Shown: positions 1 to 6,795 of the stretch, piece after piece
Layout: the number at the start of each line of letters is the position of its first letter
How positions within the stretch are numbered: position 1 is the stretch's first letter
From: Bacillota bacterium
Lineage (GTDB): Bacteria; Bacillota_E; Sulfobacillia; Sulfobacillales; Sulfobacillaceae
Reading direction: 5' to 3'
Assembly (NCBI GenBank): GCA_021802375.1
Contig: JAKAAL010000070.1
Span: 1 to 10,901, forward strand
Length of the DNA: 10,901 bases
The notes under the pieces: generated by a model
What the model saw: only the letters and a program-made list of their open reading frames with translations
Databases searched by the model: none
What the model was told of the DNA's origin: nothing
Made by a program: the position numbers and the translations under genes

Positions 1-663
1 TGCGCAATGCGGGCAACCGGGCGATGGAGATGGGATCGTCTCGCGGCCGGGATAGGGGCTGGTGTCCTGTCCGTCGCTGTGCAGGCACTGTTTTCGCGGC
101 AGGCGGCGTTCTCGTCCTATCGATATTTCTTGCACCGTCCCCTGCAACTAGGGTCGTTGAGTGCCGGTCTGGCGGCCTTAGTGCACTTTGGTAGATTTCA
201 CTTAATGACCAGCTATGGCTCGATTAACGTGATGACGGCGCCGGGGCCCGTGGTGGCAGACATCGTCACCGGGCTCAGTCTTGGGGCCGTAGTGCTGGTG
301 TTGGGCTTAGCCGTGACGGGGCGGATTGACCTGGAGACCACCAGTCTTTCCCTGCTCACGCTGTTGATCTTGTCATCGAAAGTGTTTTCCGCCCAGTATC
401 TGATTTGGCTCATTCCCCTTTGGGCGCTCTATGCTTGGCGTTGGCAGTGGCTGGCGGCCGCTATGCTTACCACGCTAGGCTATCCTGTAAGCTTTTTACT
501 GGCGCACCAATTTGGCGCCTTTTGGCTCCATTGGGCGCTATGGATCGACTTTTGCCGCGATGCCATGCTGCTTTGGGGGAGTGTCGCGTGGTTCATGGTG
601 CGCGTCAAGCGCACCGACGTGTCGTCTGGAATCCTCGTTCCGTCCCGGTCGTTGAGTGGCTAA
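1..663 (+). CDS. C-terminal part of a polytopic membrane protein, probably a GT87/DUF2029-type glycosyltransferase
   Basis: The frame is open from the left edge to a TAA at 661-663, so the true start is probably outside the window; an in-frame ATG at 7 may be internal. The visible part, about 220 residues, is mostly hydrophobic helices: segments near residues 14-30, 80-104 and 113-128, then several Trp-rich helices to about residue 198. It ends in a short basic tail (VRVKR). The stretch SSKVFSAQYLIWLIPL, and an upstream segment like 'RPLQLGSL', resemble the C-terminal half of GT87/DUF2029 polyprenyl-phosphate-dependent mannosyltransferases, which are usually about 400 residues long. If so, it would transfer a sugar from a lipid carrier at the outer face of the membrane. 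The catalytic N-terminal part is not visible, so function is inferred from two short motifs only. It could be another multi-span membrane protein. Confidence 0.5.
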   Translation, partial: CAMRATGRWRWDRLAAGIGAGVLSVAVQALFSRQAAFSSYRYFLHRPLQLGSLSAGLAALVHFGRFHLMTSYGSINVMTAPGPVVADIVTGLSLGAVVLVLGLAVTGRIDLETTSLSLLTLLILSSKVFSAQYLIWLIPLWALYAWRWQWLAAAMLTTLGYPVSFLLAHQFGAFWLHWALWIDFCRDAMLLWGSVAWFMVRVKRTDVSSGILVPSRSLSG

Positions 664-790
664 ATCGTTCTCGATGTTGCTGGAGGGGGGCCTTTCCCTC
701 TGGTTACCGTGTTGATGCGGCTAACCGTGGCAAGCAGGCCGACGCAACCACCGAGCGCATTGGCAACATCTCGAACCCTAGAAGTGGCGG

Positions 791-1518
791 TTGGCCTTGG
801 CCGTGCGTACCCATCTCATCCCCTACCGGCACCGCGGGGCGTCCAGTCTGGGTCCCATTACTGCCGTAGCCCTTTATCTAGGCCACCGGGAATCCAACGA
901 TGTGGACTTTTTGACGGACCAGCCCAATCCTTCCAACGTAACCATTACCCAGATTCAAGAACTCGACCCACGGTCCCGTATTATGAGCGCCAGCGATTAC
1001 CGTGTTCACGCCGAAATCGAGGGCGTCCGGGTATCGTACTTATGGCAGCCCGGTATGCGCCTAAATGCCGGACCGAGCGTCAATCGCATCCCGCTTGCAT
1101 CTTTGGACACCTTAGTTGCCCTCAAGTGCAACGCTGTCGCCAACCGCGGCGCACGTAAAGACTTTATTGACCTTTATGCCTTCTTACAAGCGGGGTGGGA
1201 TTTTCATCATATTCTGGAGATGGCTAAACTCCATGCCCCATCGCTCAACATCGCTCACCTCTTGCGCAGTATGGTATACTATGAACTCTCCCACCACCTA
1301 ACCACCAGTACTCGCTGTAAAGCTCACCTCTTGGCTATCGCCTAAGAAGGGGAATGCGCGGGTATTATGTTCAAGACGCCGAGTTCGACCCAATGCCCAA
1401 GTTATATCGAACATGGCAAGGGTCTGAAATCAAACAGACCCTTGAGCACACGGTCCAGCTCTATCTCAAGGAGCAACTCACGCCCCAAACGCCCATTCCT
1501 CCTCCCCACCCGCTTTAA
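791..1518 (+). pseudogene. Broken AbiEii-type nucleotidyltransferase gene (degraded active site, about 86-bp insertion with frameshift)
   Basis: Two adjacent reading frames together spell one AbiEii/COG2253-like nucleotidyltransferase, the toxin half of AbiE-type systems and related orphan proteins. Frame 791-1345 gives TAVALYLGHRESNDVDF, the pol-beta-fold segment with its Asp-x-Asp. It also gives LASLDTLVALKCNAVANRGARKDFIDLY (residues about 103-130), written here only as a family landmark: core residues K, N, R, KDFIDLY. The frame then stops at 1343. The family's C-terminal signature resumes in another frame from about 1363 (YYVQDAEFDPMPKLYRTW) and ends at TAA 1516-1518. Removing the extra 86 bp would join LLRSMVYY to VQDAEFDPMPK, as in intact members. 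The normal GG[TS]A motif reads GPITA here, so the nucleotide-binding glycines are lost. No good start is seen: TTG 791 lies just after an in-frame TAG at 779, and the N-terminus looks short. No AbiEi-like antitoxin gene lies alongside. Confidence 0.7.
1283..1368. other. About 86-bp insertion interrupting the AbiEii-type gene
   Basis: The segment lies between two near-identical hexamers, tactat (1277-1282) and tattat (1363-1368); its exact ends are therefore uncertain by a few bases. Its length is not a multiple of three, so it shifts the reading frame and introduces the stop at 1343. The left edge (tatgaactctccc, 1280-1292) is identical to the left arm of the large hairpin at 3701-3746. A 12-nt direct repeat, gctcacctcttg, occurs at 1253-1264 just outside and again at 1322-1333 inside. 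No open frame or clear inverted repeat lies within it. It could be the scar of a small palindromic mobile element, or a local template-switch rearrangement. Confidence 0.45.
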
Positions 1519-1929
1519 ACGGCTTGTGCGCCGTCACCTCTCTCAAACGAAACCCATGGATTCTGAGCGAGGGGTATCCCTCCGTCGAGAATTTGTATTG
1601 GATAGCCGCCTAAGGGCCCGACTACTCTGTGCCGCGAATTTTATGGGCGGAGGGGCCTCTCGTCCACGGATCCAGCATTCGTCATGAGACGCAAACCAGA
1701 GTGCATAACGAGCGAAAGTAAGGCTTAAGACCCGTGCGCCTTGCCCAGTTCGATGTCTACGTTGATCGGACGCATCGTGACTCCCCTAGCTAGCCTCAAT
1801 CGTCGTTCCAGCAAGGAATGTCCGTAAGCGCACCTAAAATGGGGCGAGGAGGTATGGATCGCGTGTCCCCGCGATTTGGTCAGCCAAGCCAAAAGGGACT
1901 TCGTCCGTCCTCGGCGGAATTCGTAGCCG
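1519..1929. other. About 410 bp with no supportable gene
   Basis: Short open frames exist on both strands, but none has both a convincing RBS and a recognisable product. The stretch lies between the broken nucleotidyltransferase gene and the 3' end of the leftward secreted-protein gene. Fragments around 1734-1760 and 1850-1910 faintly resemble parts of a MazF/PemK toxin, but they are interrupted by stops. No T-tract terminator was found for the leftward gene ending at 1930. Confidence 0.5.
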
Positions 1930-3552
1930 TTAGGTCCTACGGTGGTCAGCCCGCCAGATCCATGTGCTGTTCTTGGTCGTCCACACGATGCCTTCGCCGA
2001 GCGTCCAGAGCAATCGGAAAGGTCCTCCGTAATGCCAATGCACTACGTTTTCGGGGGCATTCCAGGCAATCCAGAATTGGTGCGTCTTCCGATCCACGCG
2101 AACGAGGAAGCTTAGCCCCAACGAGAGCGACTCGTCGGCGGGCAACTTCCACGTAACTCGATTCTTTCCTGATGCGGCCTCGAGGGTTACAGTGGCCGCG
2201 GGCGGCGCGATCCATGGCTTGGTCGGTATGGGACTGTATACCCATGTGGGACCTAGGGTTCCCCAGAGAATCGCTCCGAGAGTTTGTCCCGCGGCTGGGG
2301 CCGCAGGGGTTTTAAGCGGAACGAAGGAATGGCGTTCCCAATTGTAGAGGCCATAGCGTCCGTTCCAGTCACCCAAGACCTTATTCGCATATCCGAGGAT
2401 GCTGATGAGACCCCGAGGGAGCCGAACGGGGTGGTGTCTGGGCTCGGATTCCAACCATAGTTTAGCCGGATAGCCAAACGCCTGATAGGCGGGGGATCCA
2501 AAAGTCTGTGAAGGCTCCGTCGGATAGCGAGCGCCTATCAACGCCAGCAGATGATGCCAGCCAGTGGCGAGGTTCCACCACTCAACCCAGAGCGGCATCC
2601 ACTCTGCCCCCTGCCAGTAGATTTGGAGCGTGGTCCCATCCACCCATGCCCCAATACCTGAATCGATCATCATGGGGGGCCACGATTTCATTACGACCCT
2701 GGGCCGCTGAGCGGCCCACGGCCATAGCCATAGGGTGTCGCCAGGGGTTTGGGAAAAGACGAGCCCGAGTTTGGTCACCGCGACCGACGCCAAATGGGTA
2801 ATGGCTGGCATGCGAACCGCCGCGAGTTGGTGCACAGAGCGCAGTCTCGGTCTCCGGATGACCCTGGGCAAGGGCTTCACTTGGTATGGAGGGCGAAACG
2901 CCTGATAGGTCTCCCACGCGAGCGCCATCGTCCGCCGTGCACGCCCCGACATTTCTGTCACCCGTACGTAGGTTAAGCCATTGATCCAGGACTCGACCCG
3001 AAACACCGAGAACTGCCCGCTTTGCTTCATTGCGGCGACCGGCTTGCGGGATTGTAGGATGACATCATGATTTGTCACGACATCGCCCGGTTTGACAACC
3101 TTGCGATCGATGCCATGGCCGTATTCGGTGACGGACACGGTCGTGTGCGGCGGACTCTTGACGATAAGATTCTGGTAGCCGGCGCCTTCACCGGAGACCG
3201 TTAACGAAAAATGGAGCCACCGAAGGCGATAGGCCATGGTGGGATGGGATTTCGACGCTGTGTCTAAGTTAAGGTAGGTTGTACGCGTTGAGGTTTTGTT
3301 CCAAGGCGTGGCAGGCCGCCTGGCGTGCCTCAGCCTCGAACCGAATGGTGCCATAGCCAATTCCCACGGCACCTGCCGCAGGACAATCAGCTTATACGCC
3401 ACGGGTCCTGACGAAATGGGTTCGTGTTGAAAGAGATAACTGATGGCATTCGGTCGCGGGGCCGTACGAGCAATCGAAGGCTGGCTCCATACGGCGCTCA
3501 GACAGGCGGCCGACAGTCCGATGGCGCCCAGCGTGCGATAGATTGGAAACAT
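1930..3552 (-). CDS. Secreted tryptophan-rich protein of unknown function, 540 aa
   Basis: I do not recognise the family. The N-terminus has the layout of a Sec signal peptide: a short start with Arg6, a hydrophobic stretch at about residues 7-23, then polar sequence with a plausible Ala-type cleavage site near residue 28. No second membrane helix stands out, so the mature protein is probably exported or loosely attached. It contains roughly 30 Trp (over 5 percent), clustered in LWLWPWAA (near 285), in a run around 325-345 and in the last 120 residues. Many short alternating hydrophobic stretches suggest a beta-rich fold, perhaps beta-propeller or Ig-like. The last 110 residues (VTLEAASGKNRVTWKLPADE and on) look like a fibronectin/Ig-type strand pattern. 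ATG 3550-3552 is preceded by AGGGGG (complement of 3563-3568) with a 10-nt spacer. It appears monocistronic. Functions such as carbohydrate or surface binding are guesses. Confidence 0.75.
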   Translation of the reverse strand: MFPIYRTLGAIGLSAACLSAVWSQPSIARTAPRPNAISYLFQHEPISSGPVAYKLIVLRQVPWELAMAPFGSRLRHARRPATPWNKTSTRTTYLNLDTASKSHPTMAYRLRWLHFSLTVSGEGAGYQNLIVKSPPHTTVSVTEYGHGIDRKVVKPGDVVTNHDVILQSRKPVAAMKQSGQFSVFRVESWINGLTYVRVTEMSGRARRTMALAWETYQAFRPPYQVKPLPRVIRRPRLRSVHQLAAVRMPAITHLASVAVTKLGLVFSQTPGDTLWLWPWAAQRPRVVMKSWPPMMIDSGIGAWVDGTTLQIYWQGAEWMPLWVEWWNLATGWHHLLALIGARYPTEPSQTFGSPAYQAFGYPAKLWLESEPRHHPVRLPRGLISILGYANKVLGDWNGRYGLYNWERHSFVPLKTPAAPAAGQTLGAILWGTLGPTWVYSPIPTKPWIAPPAATVTLEAASGKNRVTWKLPADESLSLGLSFLVRVDRKTHQFWIAWNAPENVVHWHYGGPFRLLWTLGEGIVWTTKNSTWIWRADHRRT

Positions 3553-3562
3553 TCGAAGACCG

Positions 3563-3568
3563 CCCCCT
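3563..3568 (-). promoter_or_regulatory. Ribosome binding site for the 540-aa secreted protein
   Basis: Read on the minus strand this is AGGGGG, 10 nt before the ATG at 3552. It supports that start. Further upstream on the same strand, TTGACG (3593-3598) and TATAGG (3578-3583) resemble -35 and -10 elements, but they are too close together to form one sigma-A promoter. Confidence 0.5.
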
Positions 3569-3700
3569 GTTAGGTCGCCTATATCAACTCAACGTCAACC
3601 ACCATGAATTGGTTACAGACTTGCTTTGGGCACGAGCGATCATTTCTAACTGGCACAACCTAGGCCGTGGCTCTCACGTGAGCGGCGCTGGACCAACCTT

Positions 3701-3746
3701 ATGAACTCTCCCCCGCCTGGCTAGGCCGAGGCGGGGGAGAGTTCAT
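3701..3746. repeat. 18-bp perfect inverted repeat (hairpin), possible IS200/IS605-type end or palindromic mobile element
   Basis: The arms 3701-3718 (atgaactctcccccgcct) and 3729-3746 are exact reverse complements, with a 10-nt loop. No T-tract follows on either strand, so it is not a normal intrinsic terminator. Long GC-rich hairpins flush with element ends are typical of the IS200/IS605 group and of their transposase-less derivatives. No transposase or TnpB gene could be supported nearby, so the mobile origin is inference. It lies about 150 bp upstream of the secreted-protein start and could also affect that gene's expression. Confidence 0.7.
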
Positions 3747-3754
3747 GAGAAAGA

Positions 3755-3770
3755 AAGCCATCGATGGCTT
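3755..3770. repeat. 16-bp perfect palindrome next to the large hairpin
   Basis: The sequence aagccatcgatggctt equals its own reverse complement. It begins 8 nt after the 18-bp hairpin and is followed by caatttt. It could be an operator, part of the same mobile-element end, or a weak terminator for rightward transcription. Nothing in the sequence decides between these. Confidence 0.6.
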
Positions 3771-4140
3771 CAATTTTACCGACGCGCTCGCGTGCACAGC
3801 CTACGGCCCATCAGACATTTCTGGTGCGGTTATCGCGCCGAGAAATTCTGGACGGCACCTCGGGGAGGCGGTGTCAGTTGTGCCCGTGGTGGGCCGGTGA
3901 GCCTTACGCAACAACCATGCTGCGCGGTCGGCTTATTTTCTACCGCCACGATCGCTTCGACACCGCTCCTGAGCGTGGGGTTGGCGCCAGAAATCACGCC
4001 AGACCCATCCAAGCCCATTGAGGGATACCGCGAAGATCCCTGAATTGCCCTCAAAAGTCTCCGTAGTCAGCGCGGCATCGGAAAGATATTCCTTGCAAGG
4101 GGTCACGGTTCGATCAAGGCCACCGGCAGGACCATTTGGC
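3771..4140. other. About 370 bp without a supportable gene
   Basis: Several frames stay open for 70-85 codons on both strands, which is expected by chance in GC-rich DNA. None has a recognisable motif or a good RBS. The stretch lies between the palindromes and the 3' end of the leftward panD gene. Remains of an IS200/IS605 accessory gene were looked for, but no convincing zinc-finger or RuvC signature was seen. Confidence 0.45.
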
Positions 4141-4530
4141 CTACGGAGCCCAGGTTTCAAAGGGGGGCTCCGCTTCGATAACCCGAGTAATGCGGTTTTT
4201 CGGATCGACGTAGACCAAATGGGGTCGTGCCAAGTCTAGTTCTTCCTCGGCGTAGTATCCATATGCCATGATGATCACCGGATCACCAGGAGCAAAGTGT
4301 CGCGCAGCACTGCCATTTAAGCATACGGTATCGGTGTTCTGAAGATCGATAATGACGTAGGTGAGCCAATGCGTGCCGTTATTGACGTTGGTAATGTGCA
4401 CCAGCTCATGGGCGACAAGATCGGCTGCTCTGGCCAGAGGGTAGCCTAAGCTTAGACTTCCCGTGTAATTAAGGTTGGCTTCGGTGACGGTGGCGCGATG
4501 AATCTTAGACTTTAGCAGTTGGCGTTGCAT
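4141..4530 (-). CDS. panD: Aspartate 1-decarboxylase precursor (PanD)
   Basis: PanD is a pyruvoyl enzyme that decarboxylates L-aspartate to beta-alanine for pantothenate and coenzyme A synthesis in the cytoplasm. The 129-residue product aligns without gaps to E. coli PanD over the first 75 residues. Lys9, His11, Tyr22, the self-cleavage pair Gly24-Ser25, Thr57, Tyr58 and Asn72 (in LNGSAA) are all present. Ser25 would become the pyruvoyl group at the start of the alpha chain. Residue 54, normally the substrate-binding Arg in NG-x-RF, is His here (NGTHWLTY). ATG 4528-4530 is chosen because GGGAGG lies 7 nt upstream; an in-frame TTG at 4545 overlaps that RBS and is unlikely. panB and panC are not adjacent. 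The gene diverges from the MFS transporter gene. Family assignment is firm, but activity with His54 is uncertain. Confidence 0.93.
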   Translation of the reverse strand: MQRQLLKSKIHRATVTEANLNYTGSLSLGYPLARAADLVAHELVHITNVNNGTHWLTYVIIDLQNTDTVCLNGSAARHFAPGDPVIIMAYGYYAEEELDLARPHLVYVDPKNRITRVIEAEPPFETWAP

Positions 4531-4684
4531 GTGGTTGCCTCCCAACCTGGGGTTTGTGATCTCAAGATATGAAAACGGTTCCTAAAGGGGACCCAGGGCC
4601 AAGCAGATTCCCATGGAGCTTGTCATGATCGCGTCCTTTTCCCCGTACAAGTAGGGGAGGACTCACAAGGGAGGCCGCTGAGAC
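4531..4684. promoter_or_regulatory. Divergent intergenic region between panD and the MFS transporter gene
   Basis: Both promoters must lie in these 154 bp, unless transcription enters from elsewhere. GGGAGG in the left part serves panD, and GGGAGG (starting near 4670) lies about 11 nt before the MFS ATG. TTGTCA at 4620-4625 could be a -35 element for the rightward gene, but no -10 at normal spacing follows. No riboswitch was recognised. Confidence 0.4.
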
Positions 4685-5869
4685 ATGCAGCGCTTTGGAC
4701 TCACGCGAGATTTAACTTGGCTGACTCTATCGATGGGTCTTTGGGGATTAGGGTTTGGACTTTATGGGTTCTTATGGCCGCTTTACGTGGAACATTTGGG
4801 TGGAAGCGCGGTCGTGGTGGGATTTCTGTCCACCTTGTCGGGCGTGGCCACCGCCTTGGTGGTTTTCCCAGGGGGCTACTTGGCCGACCGCGTGGAACGC
4901 AAGACCATTCTAATTTGGGGTTGGTGCGCGGCCATCCCCGTGCCCTTCATGTTTGCTTTAGCTCCGAATTGGCATTGGCTCATACCAGGAGTGCTACTTT
5001 ACTTTGGATCGGCGTTTTCGACCCCGGCGCTCCAAGCGATCGTACTCGACGAGGCGTCGCCCAGTAAACTATCTACTGCCTACAATGTGGTCATGAACGT
5101 CTTCGGAATGGGGATGGTTATCGGGCCGACGGTAGGGGGGCTGGTGGTCACCCACTATTCGTACCACGTGGTTTTTATGATGAGCGGATTATTCTATTTG
5201 GCCTCAACCGCGTGCCTACTACCGGTGAAACGTCACAGGCCGACGCCGTCTACGGCGGTTAAGCCGCGTTGGAGGCCCAGAACCCGTCCAAGATTTTTCC
5301 GATGGGTGGTCTTTTCTGCTACGCTAGCCGTCATCCAAGGCATTACCTGGCCCTTTGTCGTTCCCTACCTAAAAGAATCAGGGCATCTACCGGTCGAGAC
5401 CATTGGCATGCTCAGTTCAGCGGGGATCTTGGTGGCGACTTTGAGTGCCCCCCTATGGGGGCGCCTCGGCGACCGCGTAGGGCTGCCGCGAACCCTCGGC
5501 TACGGGCTAGGCATGGTCACCATGGGATGGATATTTTTACTCTGGAATCCGACTTCGCTTGGCCTGGTTCTCTCGTCCGGCATTTTGCGCGGCGGGGGCG
5601 AAGGGGTAAGAGGATTGCCTGGGGTGGCGGTGGGCAGAACCGTACGCAAGGACGAAGCGGGGACCGCGTATGGCGTCTATAACTTGGTTACCGAGATGGC
5701 TGGCGCTCTTGCCCCCCTTCCTGGCGGATTTCTCTACAGTCAATGGCCTTCCATGCCCATGGCCATCACCGCCTTTCTAACTGCCATCTTGGCCTGGTGG
5801 CTCATCTATGACGGCTCGGGCCGCCCTCCTCCCGATACGATCAAAGAGATGCCCGTTCGTGTGTTGTAA
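4685..5869 (+). CDS. Major facilitator superfamily transporter, 394 aa
   Basis: This is a 12-helix-type MFS carrier of the inner membrane, about the usual length (around 400). The loop between helices 2 and 3 carries the MFS motif A at residues 63-73 (GGYLADRVERK). Its copy in the second half is at 259-269 (GRLGDRVGLPR). A basic cytoplasmic loop of about 25 residues (182-206, many Arg, Lys and Pro) separates the two six-helix halves. GMGMVIGPTVGG (141-152) matches the helix-5 motif C pattern common in drug/proton antiporters, so efflux of small molecules is likely, but the substrate cannot be read from the sequence. ATG 4685 follows GGGAGG by about 11 nt. The next gene starts 100 bp downstream and may be separately transcribed. 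Its divergence from panD is not strong evidence for a link to pantothenate. Confidence 0.9.
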   Translation: MQRFGLTRDLTWLTLSMGLWGLGFGLYGFLWPLYVEHLGGSAVVVGFLSTLSGVATALVVFPGGYLADRVERKTILIWGWCAAIPVPFMFALAPNWHWLIPGVLLYFGSAFSTPALQAIVLDEASPSKLSTAYNVVMNVFGMGMVIGPTVGGLVVTHYSYHVVFMMSGLFYLASTACLLPVKRHRPTPSTAVKPRWRPRTRPRFFRWVVFSATLAVIQGITWPFVVPYLKESGHLPVETIGMLSSAGILVATLSAPLWGRLGDRVGLPRTLGYGLGMVTMGWIFLLWNPTSLGLVLSSGILRGGGEGVRGLPGVAVGRTVRKDEAGTAYGVYNLVTEMAGALAPLPGGFLYSQWPSMPMAITAFLTAILAWWLIYDGSGRPPPDTIKEMPVRVL

Positions 5870-5969
5870 CTGCGATGTATCCAAAGGCTGGTGTATGATG
5901 AGATTTAGCAGGTAAAGCGGCGGCCATTTTCGCACCGCGGGGCCGATGATGAGTTGAAGAGGGTGGGTC

Positions 5970-6350
5970 ATGTTCAAAAAGCTCTTGCTGGTGTTTTTAT
6001 TAGTGCCTATCGCCGAAGTCGCGGCGTTGCTGATCTTGGCCACTCTTCTCGGATGGGGCTGGACGTTAGTGCTTACCGTCTTGTCCTCCCTCACGGGGTT
6101 TTTTCTTGCTCGCTATTCCGGGCGCCAGTGGTGGCGCACCGTGCGCGCGGAATGGGCGCAAGAGGGAATGCCCATGCAACGGATCGGCGAAGGAGCCGTT
6201 TTGCTGGTATCCATGGCCTTCATGATTACGCCAGGACCCTTGACCGGCATCATCGGCTTCATCTTTCTAATTCCCAAAGTCCGAGTGGCTGTGGCCCGCT
6301 TCGCCTTTCAATGGATTTCCTCCTCGTTCATGGATCGCTTTTTGCTTTAG
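5970..6350 (+). CDS. fxsA: FxsA family membrane protein
   Basis: FxsA (UPF0716) is a small inner-membrane protein; in E. coli, overproduction relieves F-plasmid exclusion of phage T7. Its normal cellular role is not settled. The 126-residue product has the family layout. There are two N-terminal hydrophobic helices, the first starting FKKLLLVFLLVPIAEVAAL with the conserved Glu in the membrane. A polar stretch with LTGFFLARYSGRQWW follows, then EGAVLLVSMAFMITPGPLTG, where the P-G-x-x-T-x-x-x-G pattern is typical, and a final helix ending in Pro-Lys-Val. It lacks the long polar C-terminal tail of the E. coli protein (158 aa). The ATG is preceded by GAAGAGGG with about 7 nt spacing. Its stop overlaps the stop of the convergent OsmC-family gene by 4 nt. 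Confidence 0.88.
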   Translation: MFKKLLLVFLLVPIAEVAALLILATLLGWGWTLVLTVLSSLTGFFLARYSGRQWWRTVRAEWAQEGMPMQRIGEGAVLLVSMAFMITPGPLTGIIGFIFLIPKVRVAVARFAFQWISSSFMDRFLL

Positions 6351-6778
6351 ATGGCGCTCAGCCGAATGGACAGGGCCACGCCGGCTGCGCGTAACATTCC
6401 GCTGACGGGACACCTCGATTCCACCGCGTGTTTCAATGATTCGGCCTGGCTTTGGGGAAAGTGTTCGAGCTCGATGTCCGCCGCGACTTCAGAGAAATAG
6501 GGAGAGACCCCAGATACCCCCATAAACCCTCGGGGATCGAATTGTCCGGTAGTGTGAACGTGAATTTCGCCTAGGGTCCATTGGTGTTCTTGGGCCACCA
6601 TGCGAGCGACGATGATTAGGCATCCCGCCCAAGCGCCCAGGACCGCCTCGAGCGGATTCGGTCCTTGGTCCTGCCCTCCCATGGCAGGCGGCTCATCGAT
6701 GTCGAACTGCAGCCCGGAGGCGGTGCGATGGGTCGACTGCATGGATTTAATGGAACTTGAGGACACTTCTAGCTGCAT
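6347..6778 (-). CDS. OsmC/Ohr family protein (probable peroxide reductase)
   Basis: OsmC/Ohr proteins are cytoplasmic dimers that reduce organic hydroperoxides with a pair of cysteines. The 143-residue product has both: Cys53 in AWAGCLIIVAR, on the long central helix, and Cys123 in ESRCPVSGML. The family-typical GPNPLEAVLGAWAGC precedes the first Cys. The usual Arg near the N-terminus may be Arg18. The sequence is closer to the general OsmC/YhfA-like branch than to true Ohr, so the substrate is open. ATG 6776-6778 is chosen because AAGGGG lies 8 nt upstream; a GTG at 6787 in the same frame sits against that RBS. It converges on fxsA with a 4-nt overlap (6347-6350), so no terminator separates them. 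Its start region lies close to the proposed sigma-28-type promoter of the motility operon. Confidence 0.88.
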   Translation of the reverse strand: MQLEVSSSSIKSMQSTHRTASGLQFDIDEPPAMGGQDQGPNPLEAVLGAWAGCLIIVARMVAQEHQWTLGEIHVHTTGQFDPRGFMGVSGVSPYFSEVAADIELEHFPQSQAESLKHAVESRCPVSGMLRAAGVALSIRLSAI

Positions 6779-6795
6779 AGAATTCACCCCTTCAT

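Noticed and set aside
709..1158. Open frame overlapping the nucleotidyltransferase remnant
   Set aside because: It is Pro/Arg/Ser-rich in a frame offset from the recognisable AbiEii signature and has no family motifs; it is a shadow.
1367..1687. 106-codon open frame on the plus strand
   Set aside because: Its first part overlaps, out of frame, the AbiEii C-terminal signature at 1363-1515. The product is Ser/Arg-rich and unrecognised.
3571..3600. Sigma-A promoter for the secreted protein from TTGACG and TATAGG on the minus strand
   Set aside because: The two hexamers are only about 9 nt apart, so they cannot form one promoter; each alone is weak.
3764..4054. Overlapping open frames on both strands, looked at as a TnpB remnant beside the hairpin
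   Set aside because: No Cys-x2-Cys zinc-finger pairs or RuvC-type residues could be placed, and no RBS supports a start.
4144..4172. 8-bp perfect inverted repeat overlapping the panD stop region, considered as a terminator
   Set aside because: The 13-nt loop and lack of a following T-tract on the minus strand argue against an intrinsic terminator; most of it is panD coding sequence.
4531..4545. TTG start for PanD adding five residues
   Set aside because: The GGGAGG that serves the ATG at 4530 would lie inside the coding sequence, and the family starts at the later Met.
5913..5949. Second sigma-28-like pair (TAAAGCGG and GCCGATGA) before fxsA
   Set aside because: The spacer is 21 nt, far from the 11 nt needed, and fxsA is not a motility gene.
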